39,314 nucleotides of DNA from Actinacidiphila acidipaludis (GCF_019890725.1 NZ_JAINZZ010000068.1:1-39314); one strand, 5' to 3'. Shown: positions 1 through 8,316, counted from the stretch's first letter. Notes: generated by a model not told the origin, from the letters alone. Translations and numbers: made by a program.

Positions 1-76
<76 letters not shown>

Positions 77-110
77 CGCCGCGGCGCGCCCGGGCCCCCG
101 CGCGCCCGCC

Positions 111-2375
111 ACGATCACCGACGCCGTGCAGGGTGCCGGCAGCGGCCAGAGCTATGTGCCCGGCTCGCTGACGGTCCCGCCCGGCTGGACCCCCTCCTGG
201 TCGACCGACGGATCCACCTTCACCTCCTCGGATCCGGGCGCCGCCACCACCGCGGTCCGGGCCACCAACCCCGCCGCGACCTCCGACGGCACCAGCGTGC
301 GCGCCGACCTGCTGCCGCCGGTCCAGGCGGCCACCCGCTCCACCGGCGGGGACGGCTTCACGCCGATCCTCTACCGCAACCCGTCGGGTGACGTCGAGGC
401 GTGGAACATCTACCACCACACCGGCCCCGCCGTCCCGCTGGTGGTCTGCAACGACCTCTCCACCGGGCAGCCCTGCGCCGGCGGCCCCTGGCCGCGCCCG
501 CTCAACACGACCGCCGGGCCGCTGGGCAGCGGCAGCACCGGAAACGTCTACACCCCGCTGACCCCGCAGTACGTCCTCGACCCCGGCCGGCCCGGCGTCG
601 TCTACTACCCCGCGGTCGCCGCAGGCGCCGTGGGCGCGGGCTGCCTCGACATGGGCGCGCGGGCCAACTGCGGCTTCGTCCCGCTGCTCGCGTCGAACGG
701 ATCCCCGTCGCGGGCCAACGGCCTTGCGGGCCTCGTCGCCGCCGGCGGCAACGTGTACGGCGTGGCGAGCACCGGTCAGGTGCTCTGCATGGACATCGCC
801 GCGCGCACGCCGTGCTCCGGCCAGCCGTACGCGCCGATCGTCCCGCCGAACCACGACCTGACCAACACACCGAACGCCCTCTACCAGGGGTCGGCCGTCG
901 TCGCCGACGGCAAGGTCTTCGCCTCGTCCGCGCCCCAGAGCGGCGCCTCCACCGTCAACGGGCCGCCCGCGCTCGGCTGCTTCGACCCGGCCACGCAGAA
1001 CGTGTGCGCCGGCTGGACCACCCCGCACCCGGCCGGGCCGTCCGCGAGCGCCTACACCTACAACGCCTTCACCACCTTCGACACCGCGGGCCACGCCACC
1101 GGTGTCTGCACCGCCGACAGCACCGGCGGAGCACCCACCACGTCCTGCTACGCGCTGGACGGCAGTCCCGCCACGGCATCGGCCACGGGTCTGGACAGCC
1201 TGTCCGCGGGCGCGCTGGTCTTCAACCCCGAGGTCGTCACCGCGGGCGGGGACACCCGCAGTTACTTCGCGACCTGGGGCGGCGCGCTCCCCGGCGACAC
1301 CGTCTGCTACAGCTGGACGCACGCCGCGCCCTGCGCCGGCTTCCCCGCCGTGGCCGGTCACCCCGCGGTGAACGGCGGCGCCACACGCGACTACGGCTAC
1401 TCCTACGACGCCACGACCGGCTGCCTCATCGGACTCGGCGACGCGGGAGTGCTCTTCTCGATGGACCCCGCGACCGCGCACTCGCCGTGCGTGCACAGCG
1501 GCGCCACCGTCGACTTGAAGCCGGGCGCCTTCTACTGCGACGGCGCGTCAGGCCATGTGCAGGGCTACACGCAGGCGCGCCTGGAGAACATCGACCTCGC
1601 GCACGCCGACCTGACCGCGTCGACCGTCACCATCGCGGACACCGGCGGCGGCGTCATCGCCAGGCCCGCCCTGCCCGCGAACGGCGTCATCGACCTGTCC
1701 GCGATCTCGGCGGCGGACCATCCGTCGCTGACCGTCACCGTCCAGCTGGTGCTGACGGACACCAGCGACTTCACGTCGACCAACCACCCGGCGCTCGTCG
1801 CCGCGTTCCAGGGCGACGACCCCCAGGTGTGCCTGCGCACCGTCGTCACCGACGACTGCGGGACCACCCAGGTGACCGACACCGCGACCGGATCGGACAG
1901 CACCGGCGCGCTCACGTCGAACACCGTGACGCTGGACGTCGCCCCCGGTACGCAGTGCCGGCCGCATCTGACGGTCAACAAGGAGATCTGCACCGTCTCG
2001 TCGCCGCACGCCTGCGGGCCGGGCGGCGCGGGCCCCTGGGCGAAGAGCAGTCCGGTCGGGCTGCTGCAACTGCTGGGCACCGCCTACTGGCGCATCACGG
2101 TCACCAACGACGGGCCGGTGGACGCCGTCCACGTGACCGTCAACGACCCGACGACGCCGGAGTGCCACAGCACGGCAGGCACCTTCACCCTGGCGGCCGG
2201 AGCCGGCAAACAGGTCTACTGCGACTCGTTCCTGCTGGCCCTGCCACTGAAGAACACCGCCAGCGCGACCTACAGCGCCGCTCTGGATCCGCAGGGCACA
2301 CCGCCGGTGACGTCCGCGCCGTCCTCGGCCGTGGCGTGCTCGCTGCTGTGCATCCTCGCCGCCGACCGTAAGTGA
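111..2375 (+). CDS. secreted cysteine-repeat protein with C-terminal DUF11-like domain (5' partial)
   Basis: The frame is open to the window edge and codons from 111 read as ordinary protein (TITDAVQG), so the true start is outside and any signal peptide is missing. Counting GTG 126 as residue 1, residues about 100-460 hold at least five C-x8-C pairs (C108/C117, C173/C182, C221/C230, C285/C294, C394/C403), typically followed by Gly or Ala-Gly and spaced about 50-100 residues apart, plus a looser C328/C341. Gly/Tyr/Val-rich strands between them look like propeller blades with one disulfide each. About residues 615-735 resemble a DUF11-type cell-surface beta-sandwich (WRITVTNDGPVDAVHVTVND). No catalytic motif and no LPXTG or membrane anchor is visible; the protein ends in a Cys-containing tail. 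A surface or adhesion role is only an inference. Two strong hairpins follow the stop. Confidence 0.75.
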   Translation, partial: TITDAVQGAGSGQSYVPGSLTVPPGWTPSWSTDGSTFTSSDPGAATTAVRATNPAATSDGTSVRADLLPPVQAATRSTGGDGFTPILYRNPSGDVEAWNIYHHTGPAVPLVVCNDLSTGQPCAGGPWPRPLNTTAGPLGSGSTGNVYTPLTPQYVLDPGRPGVVYYPAVAAGAVGAGCLDMGARANCGFVPLLASNGSPSRANGLAGLVAAGGNVYGVASTGQVLCMDIAARTPCSGQPYAPIVPPNHDLTNTPNALYQGSAVVADGKVFASSAPQSGASTVNGPPALGCFDPATQNVCAGWTTPHPAGPSASAYTYNAFTTFDTAGHATGVCTADSTGGAPTTSCYALDGSPATASATGLDSLSAGALVFNPEVVTAGGDTRSYFATWGGALPGDTVCYSWTHAAPCAGFPAVAGHPAVNGGATRDYGYSYDATTGCLIGLGDAGVLFSMDPATAHSPCVHSGATVDLKPGAFYCDGASGHVQGYTQARLENIDLAHADLTASTVTIADTGGGVIARPALPANGVIDLSAISAADHPSLTVTVQLVLTDTSDFTSTNHPALVAAFQGDDPQVCLRTVVTDDCGTTQVTDTATGSDSTGALTSNTVTLDVAPGTQCRPHLTVNKEICTVSSPHACGPGGAGPWAKSSPVGLLQLLGTAYWRITVTNDGPVDAVHVTVNDPTTPECHSTAGTFTLAAGAGKQVYCDSFLLALPLKNTASATYSAALDPQGTPPVTSAPSSAVACSLLCILAADRK

Positions 2376-2381
2376 GCCACC

Positions 2382-2457
2382 GCCGGCCCGCGCGTGACCC
2401 CGCGCGGGCCGGCGCACCCGGGGCCGCGGCCGTGCCCGTCACGGCCGCGGCCCCTTT
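2382..2457 (+). terminator. tandem rho-independent-type hairpins
   Basis: Two perfect inverted repeats follow the stop at 2375. The first has a 13-bp stem (2382-2394 with 2401-2413) and a 6-base loop. The second has a 15-bp stem (2420-2434 with 2440-2454) and a 5-base loop, followed by TTT. They separate this gene from the DUF1206 gene. Confidence 0.85.
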
Positions 2458-2618
2458 CGACGGCCCGTTTCCGCGGACCCGGGCGTTGAGAGGCCGGTCG
2501 GGGGCAGACGGCCGGTGAGGGAACCGGCGGGAACGGCGCCGCGACCGGGACGGCGTCGGCCGGTTCCGCTCGGGTGGCCGCTCACCGCCGCGGAGGACAC
2601 GGAAGAAAGGCTCCGCGG

Positions 2619-3434
2619 ATGTCGACACACGCCTTCGGACGCAACGCCGGCCGGGCCGCGCGCCCCCTGCGGGAGGTCATGGGACCTGCCGGGCGCGCCG
2701 GCTTCACCGCCCGCGGCATTCTCTATCTGCTCGTCGGCTTTCTCGCCGTACGCATCGCGATGGGCGACAGCGGCAACAAGGCGGACCGGCAGGGCGCCCT
2801 GCGGCAGATCGCGGCGCAGCCGTTCGGCACCGCGCTGCTGTGGCTGCTGGCGGCCGGACTGGCCGGCATGGCACTGTGGCGCGCCGCGACAGGGCTACTG
2901 GTCGACGACAAGGCCGGGAAGCGGGCGGCGGACTTCGGCCGGGCCGTGTTCTACGGCCTGGTCTGCTGGGGTACCGCCGCGTACGCGGCCGGTTCCGGCA
3001 GCTCTTCGGGCGGCAGCGACCAGGAGTCGAAGGACTGGACGGCCACCGTGCTGAAACTGCCCGGGGGCCGCTGGCTCGCGGCAGCGGCCGGTCTCGGTCT
3101 GTGCGTGGCGGGCACGGTGATCGCCGTACGGGCGCTGCGCAGGACATTCCTGAAGAAGATGGAGACCGCCCGGATGGGGCCGCGGGTCCGCAAGGCGGTC
3201 ACGGTCTCCGGCGCGGTCGGCGGGGCGGCGCGCGGCGCGGTGTACGCCGGCGCCGGGGCCTTCGTCGTGATCGCCGCCATCCGCTTCCAGCCGCACCAGG
3301 CCAAGGGCATGGACGAGACACTGCGGGCCTTCGCCCACGCACCGGCCGGACCCTGGCTGCTGGGCGCGGTCGCCGTCGGCCTGATGCTGTTCGGCCTCTT
3401 CTCCCTCGCGTCGGCGCGCTGGCGCCGACTCTGA
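2619..3434 (+). CDS. DUF1206 family integral membrane protein
   Basis: A 271-residue membrane protein of the actinobacterial DUF1206 family, whose function is not established. Three copies of a two-helix unit are visible, each beginning with an Arg/Gly stretch before the helix: about 26-100 (AGFTARGILYLLVGFLAVR), 105-190, and 200-268 (GAARGAVYAGAGAFVVIAA). This matches the three-repeat architecture of the family. The ATG at 2619 was chosen over an in-frame upstream start at 2574 because a GAAAGG ribosome site lies at 2605-2610 and the N-terminus then fits family length. Upstream are two terminators, so the gene probably has its own promoter; a hairpin follows at 3461-3486. Family call is firm; role unknown. 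Confidence 0.85.
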   Translation: MSTHAFGRNAGRAARPLREVMGPAGRAGFTARGILYLLVGFLAVRIAMGDSGNKADRQGALRQIAAQPFGTALLWLLAAGLAGMALWRAATGLLVDDKAGKRAADFGRAVFYGLVCWGTAAYAAGSGSSSGGSDQESKDWTATVLKLPGGRWLAAAAGLGLCVAGTVIAVRALRRTFLKKMETARMGPRVRKAVTVSGAVGGAARGAVYAGAGAFVVIAAIRFQPHQAKGMDETLRAFAHAPAGPWLLGAVAVGLMLFGLFSLASARWRRL

Positions 3435-3460
3435 CGGCCCCGTCCGGCCGGGCGGAGAGT

Positions 3461-3486
3461 ACGGGCGTCCCGAGCGGGGCGCCCGT
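3461..3486 (+). terminator. hairpin terminator after DUF1206 gene
   Basis: ACGGGCG at 3461-3467 pairs with CGCCCGT at 3480-3486, with an inner CCC/GGG pairing around a GAGC loop. It starts 27 bases after the stop codon. Confidence 0.7.
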
Positions 3487-3633
3487 CCTGTGTCCTCGGA
3501 CGGAATCGCGACTCTGCGTCATCCGAACTGGCGTGCGTCAAAGGGGCGTTCGCGGGAACCCGAGCGGTGAGGGCGCGAGGTGCGCCCGACCGGAACGCCG
3601 GCGTGCCGCCGGCCGCGTCAAGGAGGCATCCTC

Positions 3634-3822
3634 ATGCTGGCAGCCGTGGGCGCCGTGATCCTCGCGATCGCCTATCTCCTCAACGTCACGAGCACGCACA
3701 CCGATGCGGCGTTCAGCCCCTTCAGTCTGCTGGTGGCGGGGGCGTTCTTCGTGGCTCTGCACCTGGCCGGCTTCGGCCCCCGCGGCGGCACCACCTCCGG
3801 CAGACGGCGCTGGCGCCGCTGA
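3634..3822 (+). CDS. small two-helix membrane protein
   Basis: A 62-residue protein with two predicted membrane helices: residues 1-19 (MLAAVGAVILAIAYLLN) and about 28-46 (FSLLVAGAFFVALHLAGFG), joined by a short polar loop (TSTHTDAA) and ending in a basic tail (GRRRWRR). The ATG at 3634 follows a near-perfect AAGGAGG at 3620-3626, which decides the start. Proteins of this size and shape are common in Streptomyces and usually have no assigned function. It stands alone between two terminators. The real gene status rests on the ribosome site and the helices. Confidence 0.75.
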   Translation: MLAAVGAVILAIAYLLNVTSTHTDAAFSPFSLLVAGAFFVALHLAGFGPRGGTTSGRRRWRR

Positions 3823-3851
3823 GCCCGCGCCCGCGCCGGCCACCACGCCTT

Positions 3852-3907
3852 CCGGACGCCCGGATCCCGCGCCCCTCATGAAAGGGCCGCGGGATCCGGG
3901 CGTCCGG
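3852..3907. terminator. 20-bp-stem bidirectional terminator
   Basis: A perfect 20-bp inverted repeat (3852-3871 with 3888-3907) with a 16-base loop lies between the end of the small membrane protein gene and the end of the phosphatase remnant, so it can serve both strands. Confidence 0.85.
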
Positions 3908-3911
3908 CGTC

Positions 3912-4180
3912 TCAGATGTGTTGCGCACCTGGTGGGAAGCCGGTCCAGCGCAGCTCCGCCGGCAGATGCGCCATGTCGTTGGTGACGACGACCGTCGCGG
4001 GACGGCCGGGCGCGTAGCGGATGACGGTGAGTGCCGCATTGGCGTGGTTGAGCCCGAGCCAGCGCCACCGCGGGGCGTGCATCGCCTCCCGGACCAGCCA
4101 CGCGACCAGGAAGTTGTGGGTGACGACCAGCTCGTGCCGGTCCTCGTCACCGTGTACCGGCCCGGTGAGGCCTGCCGGTC
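3912..4180 (-). pseudogene. histidine phosphatase C-terminal remnant (N-terminal half missing)
   Basis: On the minus strand, codons from about 4178 down to the TGA at 3912-3914 read as the last 88 residues of a histidine phosphatase (phosphoglycerate-mutase-like) protein. The diagnostic second catalytic His lies in HELVVTHNFLVAWLVREAM, followed by WLGLNHANAALTVI. The first half, with the RHG catalytic motif, is absent, and no start with a ribosome site precedes the fragment. Directly upstream in its own direction lies the terminator of the GH8 gene (4181-4214), so the missing half was replaced by that gene. No RHG-type sequence was found beyond the GH8 gene either. Its own strong terminator at 3852-3907 is still in place, which suggests fairly recent damage. 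Confidence 0.75.
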
Positions 4181-4214
4181 GCGGGGCGGTGGTCCGGGAG
4201 GACCGCCGCCCCGC
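4181..4214 (-). terminator. terminator of the GH8 gene
   Basis: GCGGGGCGGTGGTCC (4181-4195) pairs with GGACCGCCGCCCCGC (4200-4214) with one mismatch and a 4-base loop. It lies 35 bases past the GH8 stop and marks the junction with the phosphatase remnant. Confidence 0.8.
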
Positions 4215-4248
4215 GACGGCTGTGGTGCCGAGGTCGATCGCGCGGGCG

Positions 4249-6318
4249 TCAGCTCGTCCGGAGTGCCGTGTCGTCCAGGACGAACGACGTGGTGCCGCCG
4301 TTGGCGTCGGTCTCCGTGCCCGTGAACCGCAGGGTCACGGTCTGGCCGGCGTAGGCGGACAGGTCGGCGCTGTGCTGGCTGTAGCCGGTGTCGTGGTTGA
4401 GGTTGGAGTACGTCGCCACCGTGGAGAGCACGGTGCCGGCGGAGTTGAGGACCTGCACCTTGTAGGTGTCCGGGGTGGCGGTCGTGGTGTTCTCGGTCGT
4501 GTCGATGTGCAGCCAGTAGGAGAGCGTGGCGGCGCAGCCCGCCGGGATGCTCACGGTCTGCGCGACCGTGTCGGTGTCGGCTGTCCCGTTGCCGTTGGTC
4601 CAGGCGTCCCAACTGCCGCCGTGCGCGGGCTCGTCGGCGGTGTCGTTGTTGATCGGCGCGAACCCGAGGGTCGAGGTCTGGGTCCACGGGGCGATGGCGG
4701 TTCCGCTCTCGAACCCGGGGTTGCCGAGCAGTTGCGCCGGTGTGCAGCCGCCGCCCCCGCCGGTGCCGACGGTCAGCGTGTAGCCGGCGGTGTGACTGCC
4801 GGAAGCCGCCGTGCCCGTCACGGAGATCGGGTAACTGCCCGCCGCCGTGCCCGACCCGGCTGTGACGGTCATCGTCGCGCCGCTCCCGGCGGTCACGGAC
4901 GCGGGGCTGAAGGAGACGGTGACGCCGCTGGGGGCGCCGGTGGCGGTCAGCGCGACGGACTGGGCGGAGCCCGAGGTGACGGCCGTGCCCACGGACGCGG
5001 TCAGGGTCCCACCCGGTGCCGCGGTGCCCGAGGCGGGGCTCACGGAGACGGAGAAGTCGTTCGCCGGAGCGGACGCCGCCGCGGGGGTCCAGTAGTCGCC
5101 GGCCATGACGACGTACACCAGCGTCTTGATCGTCTCGCCGAAGTAGCCGTCACCGAAGGGATTGGTGGCGAGCTGGTTCCAGATCGCGTCCGTCCACGCC
5201 TGGTCGCCCGCGGCCATCGCGGCCGGGCCGACCGAGTCCCCGGCCTCCTCGGCCTGGTCGGAGGTGGAGTACACCGTGCAGTTGAGGTTCAGGTGCGGGT
5301 AGACCTTCTTCGGGTCGCCGCCGGAGACCGACTTGGCGCACGCCGACCATTTCTTGGCGTCGTTGTAGGCCGTCGCCGCGGTCGTGGCGCCGTTGAGCAG
5401 CGCGTCGGTTCCCATGTGCCACGGCACACGGATGGAGTTGTAGCCGACGATGTTGTCCGGCTGGCTCTCCTGGTAGTCGGCGGGTGCGGGCTTGGGGCTG
5501 GTGGTGTTCGCGTTGACCACGAAGTCCGAGAGCAGGCCCTTGGCGGACGAGTACGCCGAGGTGAACTCGTTGACGATCGCCTCGGTGCGGGTGACGACCT
5601 TGTTCCAGTCGTGCGTCGTGTCGTACGCGGCGAAGGCCCGCAGATGGTCGAGCATCATGTCGGACGGCCGGGTGTCGGTGGTCGGCCCGTCGTCCTCGCA
5701 CTTCAGGTGGCCGTCGGAGGCGACGTCGTGGGCGTAGATCCGGCCCAGCCAGGCCTTGGCGTCGGCGCTGTAGCCGCCCCACTGCTTGTCGGCCAGGATC
5801 AGGCCGTAGCCGATGTCCAGGTCGCCGTCGGTGGCCGCGTCCGGCGTGCCGCTGTCCGCGTACGCGCAGGTCTTGCCGTCGAGTTGCCACTGCATCAGGC
5901 CGTACTGGTCCTCGTGGTCCTTGACCAGCTGCCACAGACCGTCGAACTCCGTCTTCGCGTCGGCGTCGTAGCCGGCCATCAGCGGCACGATGTTCATGCC
6001 GTAGCCCTGGCCCTCGGACACCGGGCCGTTGTTGGGCGCGTCGCCGTCGCCCTTGGTGGACACGTAGTACTCGTCGGAGGCGCAGCCGTGGACGAGATAG
6101 GTGCTCTTCCAGGCGTTGTACTGCTTCTCGACGGCCGCGTCGCGCGTGGCGGCGGAGGCCGAGGGAAGGACACCGGTCTTGTACGTCACGTGCGTCGGGA
6201 AGGGGTTGGCCGGGGTGGTGGCAGCCGTGGCGTTCGCGCTGCCCATGACCGCCGTGCCCAGACCGATGCACGCGGTGGCGGCCGCGACCGCCACCGCCTT
6301 TCTCAGGAAATGCGCCAT
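4249..6318 (-). CDS. secreted GH8 glycoside hydrolase (cellulase/chitosanase family) with C-terminal beta-sandwich modules
   Basis: 689 residues. A Sec signal peptide (1-31, MAHFLRKAVAVAAATACIG) is followed by a GH8 alpha/alpha-barrel (about 40-400). Family marks are the proton-donor Glu in SEGQGYGM (E102), the ATDGDLDIGYG motif with D164 and D166, and YNSIRVPWHMG. Residues about 405-500 form a Ser/Thr/Gly-rich Ig-like domain (SVSVSPASGTAAPGG). After a Gly linker, about 520-689 form a jelly-roll domain (LLGNPGFESGTAIAPW to FVLDDTALRTS) of the type also found on secreted proteases. GH8 covers endoglucanases, chitosanases and xylanases. The operator shared with the exo-glucosaminidase gene favours chitosanase, but this is inference. 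The ATG at 6318 follows GGGAG; a TTG at 6330 is possible but lacks spacing to a ribosome site. The gene has interrupted a phosphatase gene. Confidence 0.9.
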   Translation of the reverse strand: MAHFLRKAVAVAAATACIGLGTAVMGSANATAATTPANPFPTHVTYKTGVLPSASAATRDAAVEKQYNAWKSTYLVHGCASDEYYVSTKGDGDAPNNGPVSEGQGYGMNIVPLMAGYDADAKTEFDGLWQLVKDHEDQYGLMQWQLDGKTCAYADSGTPDAATDGDLDIGYGLILADKQWGGYSADAKAWLGRIYAHDVASDGHLKCEDDGPTTDTRPSDMMLDHLRAFAAYDTTHDWNKVVTRTEAIVNEFTSAYSSAKGLLSDFVVNANTTSPKPAPADYQESQPDNIVGYNSIRVPWHMGTDALLNGATTAATAYNDAKKWSACAKSVSGGDPKKVYPHLNLNCTVYSTSDQAEEAGDSVGPAAMAAGDQAWTDAIWNQLATNPFGDGYFGETIKTLVYVVMAGDYWTPAAASAPANDFSVSVSPASGTAAPGGTLTASVGTAVTSGSAQSVALTATGAPSGVTVSFSPASVTAGSGATMTVTAGSGTAAGSYPISVTGTAASGSHTAGYTLTVGTGGGGGCTPAQLLGNPGFESGTAIAPWTQTSTLGFAPINNDTADEPAHGGSWDAWTNGNGTADTDTVAQTVSIPAGCAATLSYWLHIDTTENTTTATPDTYKVQVLNSAGTVLSTVATYSNLNHDTGYSQHSADLSAYAGQTVTLRFTGTETDANGGTTSFVLDDTALRTS

Positions 6319-6359
6319 CGAAGCTCCCAATGAGTCGCCGTGGTCACAGTGGAGGAGGC

Positions 6360-6396
6360 GTTAGGAAACTTTCCTAACTAAGTGAGTACATGTCAA
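6360..6396 (-). promoter_or_regulatory. GH8 promoter with TTAGGAAA palindrome (ROK/CsnR-type operator candidate)
   Basis: GTTAGGAAACTTTCCTAAC (6360-6378) is a perfect 19-bp palindrome about a central C. On the minus strand a TTGACA -35 (6396-6391) and a 17-base spacer put a weak -10 (GAAAGT, 6373-6368) inside it, so a bound repressor would block the promoter. The element continues as CTAACTAAGTGAG to 6386, and the same string recurs upstream of the GH2 gene at 32454-32480. The palindrome resembles the operator of CsnR, the ROK-family chitosanase repressor, from memory. No regulator gene is in the window. Confidence 0.75.
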
Positions 6397-6490
6397 TGCC
6401 CACGACAGCACTCGGCCGCCCGGCGCCGGCGCTGCGGGTGCCCGGCGCCCGCCCTATGGTGGGAGGTGGCTTCTCCCGGAGGCGAGAACG

Positions 6491-7438
6491 ATGAAGGTCG
6501 GAGTCATCGGAGTGGGTGCCGTCGGGTCCGCCACCCTGCTGTCCTTGGTGGAGCGCGGCGGAATGTGCCGTGAGGTGGTGGTGATCGACCGCGACACCGC
6601 CCGTGCCGACGGCGTCGCCGCCGACATGCGGTACGCGACGCCCTTGTCCCCGACGGTCGACGTGCGTTCCGGCGACTACGCCGACCTGGCCGACGCCGCC
6701 GTCGTGGTGATCACCGCCGGCGTCAACGAGAAGGCCGGTGGCGCCACCAAGCGCTCGGACTCCCACGGCCGTCTCAACCTGCTGAAGGCCAACGCCCGGG
6801 TCTACGCCGACATCCTGCCGCAGCTGATCGAGGCCGCCCCGGACGCGGTGCTGATGGTCGTCACCGATCCCCCCGATCCGCTGGCGGACCTCACCCGGCA
6901 CTGGGTCGGCCACGACCGGGTCTTCTCCACCGGCACCCTGATCGACAGCCTCCGCTTCCGCGTCCAGCTCGCGGAACGGCTGCGCGTGCGGCCGCGCGAC
7001 GTGCAGGCCCTGGTCGTCGGCGAACACGGCACGTCGGAGGTCTTCCTGTGGTCCTCGGCCATGGTCGGCGGCCTGCCGGTCACCGGCCTGCTGGAGCAGG
7101 ACGGCCGGACCATCGAGGACGTCCGCGCGGACGTCGAGAACGACATCCGGTTCGCCAACATCACGATCATCGAGGGCACCGGCGCCAGCCAGTACGGCAT
7201 CGGCGCCGTCAGCGCCCGGCTCGTCGAGGCCGTGCTCCGTGACGAGCGCGCCGTGCTGCCCGTCGCCGCGTACTCACCGCCCTACGGGACGACGCTGTCG
7301 CTGACCAGCGTGCTCGGCGCGGGTGGCGTCCAGCAGATGCACCGCCCGGGGATGACGGTGGAGGAGGAGCGGGCCCTGGACCACAGCGCCGCGATCCTCC
7401 GGGACGCGGCGGGTCAGGCCATCGCCCTTGCCGCCTGA
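6491..7438 (+). CDS. lactate/malate dehydrogenase family protein, divergent active site
   Basis: 315 residues, near the family length. The N-terminal Rossmann fold has GVGAVG (residues 7-12) and an acidic Asp (VVVIDRDTARADG) typical of NAD binding. Family landmarks are present: D152 and R155 in LIDSLRFR, and the catalytic His in GEHGTSEVF (H179). Two landmarks are altered. The conserved TNPVD is TDPPD (Asp126 in place of the substrate-contacting Asn). The substrate loop reads NEKAGGATKRSD, about two residues longer than usual, with Glu80 where lactate dehydrogenases carry the specificity Gln and malate dehydrogenases Arg. The protein may act on another 2-hydroxy acid. GGAGG at 6478-6482 sets the ATG at 6491. 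It is transcribed away from the GH8 gene and convergent with the DUF1275 gene. Confidence 0.85.
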   Translation: MKVGVIGVGAVGSATLLSLVERGGMCREVVVIDRDTARADGVAADMRYATPLSPTVDVRSGDYADLADAAVVVITAGVNEKAGGATKRSDSHGRLNLLKANARVYADILPQLIEAAPDAVLMVVTDPPDPLADLTRHWVGHDRVFSTGTLIDSLRFRVQLAERLRVRPRDVQALVVGEHGTSEVFLWSSAMVGGLPVTGLLEQDGRTIEDVRADVENDIRFANITIIEGTGASQYGIGAVSARLVEAVLRDERAVLPVAAYSPPYGTTLSLTSVLGAGGVQQMHRPGMTVEEERALDHSAAILRDAAGQAIALAA

Positions 7439-7446
7439 GCGGGTGT

Positions 7447-7462
7447 CCCGCACAGGTGCGGG
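7447..7462. terminator. short hairpin in convergent intergenic region
   Basis: CCCGCAC at 7447-7453 pairs with GTGCGGG at 7456-7462 just after the dehydrogenase stop. The loop is very tight, so it may open by a pair or two. It is a weak terminator candidate for the plus-strand gene. Confidence 0.4.
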
Positions 7463-7468
7463 TGCCGC

Positions 7469-7513
7469 GGTCCCGGCACTCACGGTCCCAGCACTCACGG
7501 TCCCGGCTCTCAC
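7469..7513. repeat. three tandem 15-bp repeats
   Basis: GGTCCCGGCACTCAC at 7469-7483 is followed without gaps by two copies (7484-7498, 7499-7513) that differ by one or two bases. A fourth partial copy begins at 7514. The array overlaps the stop codon of the DUF1275 gene (7510-7512), so slippage here could change that protein's C-terminus. Confidence 0.85.
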
Positions 7514-8232
7514 GGTTCCGCCGACGGCGCCTCGCCGGTCGCCCGGGGCGTGAGGAACGGCGTTCCGGCGATCAGCACCGCGGCGACGACGAGGACGCAC
7601 GGGACGATGCCGGCCCACGCCGGGGCCGTCTTGAGCACCGCGGTCGCCACCGCCGCGCCCGCGATCAGCGCTCCGAGCCGCAGCGGGATCCAGCCGTCCG
7701 GCCGCGCGGACGCGCTGGAGAGGCCGTGCACGATGTAGGTGGCCAGGGTGCCCGTCAGGTAGGTGGTCGGCGCCGCGGCCCGGCCTGCCGAGACCATCGC
7801 CCCCGCCTGCGCGCCCATCGCCGCCGCCAGCCCGCACTGCAGCGCGTGCCGGGCCGTCTGCCCGGGCGCGCCGCCCCACGCCGCCCACAGCGTCGCCCCG
7901 ACCGCGAGCAGCAGCGCCTCGCCGGCCAGACACAGCAGCACCCGCGGCGGCCAGCGGTCCAACGTGCCCTTGCGGCCGCGGGTCACCAGGGCCACCACCC
8001 CCGCTCCCACGCCGAAGCCGGCCAGCGCCAGCACCGCCGCGGTGACGTCCGCGCTGCGTGAGCGGCCGATCGCCATGCCCAGCAGCGCCAGATTGCTGGT
8101 CATGACCCCGGCGAAGACGTGGTCGAGCGCGAGGAACGACAGGGGCTCCGCCGCGCCGGAGGCCGCGACCAGCACCACCACCGCGAGCCGCAGCTCGCGT
8201 GCCGGCGCACCGGCGGCTTCCCGAGGGTCCAT
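7510..8232 (-). CDS. YoaK (DUF1275) family membrane protein
   Basis: 240 residues of mostly hydrophobic sequence with about six membrane helices. It has the DUF1275 layout: an early helix with Ala/Gly/Glu (LVAASGAAEPLSFLAL), HVFAGVMTSNLALLG, a central GMQ-like segment (AAMGAQAGAM), and TTYLTGTLATYI, which corresponds to the conserved threonine-rich stretch of the family. Function is not established; transport is often guessed. AGGAAG lies just before the ATG at 8232. It follows the PP2C-like regulator on the same strand after 84 bases and could be co-transcribed. Its stop lies inside a tandem 15-bp repeat. Confidence 0.85.
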   Translation of the reverse strand: MDPREAAGAPARELRLAVVVLVAASGAAEPLSFLALDHVFAGVMTSNLALLGMAIGRSRSADVTAAVLALAGFGVGAGVVALVTRGRKGTLDRWPPRVLLCLAGEALLLAVGATLWAAWGGAPGQTARHALQCGLAAAMGAQAGAMVSAGRAAAPTTYLTGTLATYIVHGLSSASARPDGWIPLRLGALIAGAAVATAVLKTAPAWAGIVPCVLVVAAVLIAGTPFLTPRATGEAPSAEP

Positions 8233-8316
8233 CGCTCTTCCTCTCGACGTCGGGCTGAGGGCGGCAGGCAGCCAGCCCGGTGCGGGCGCCGGCGGTTCCT
8301 GCCCGCGTACGGCGGT

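Noticed and set aside
4181..6490. Mobile element carrying the GH8 gene
   Set aside because: No transposase, inverted terminal repeats or target duplications were found around the interrupted phosphatase.
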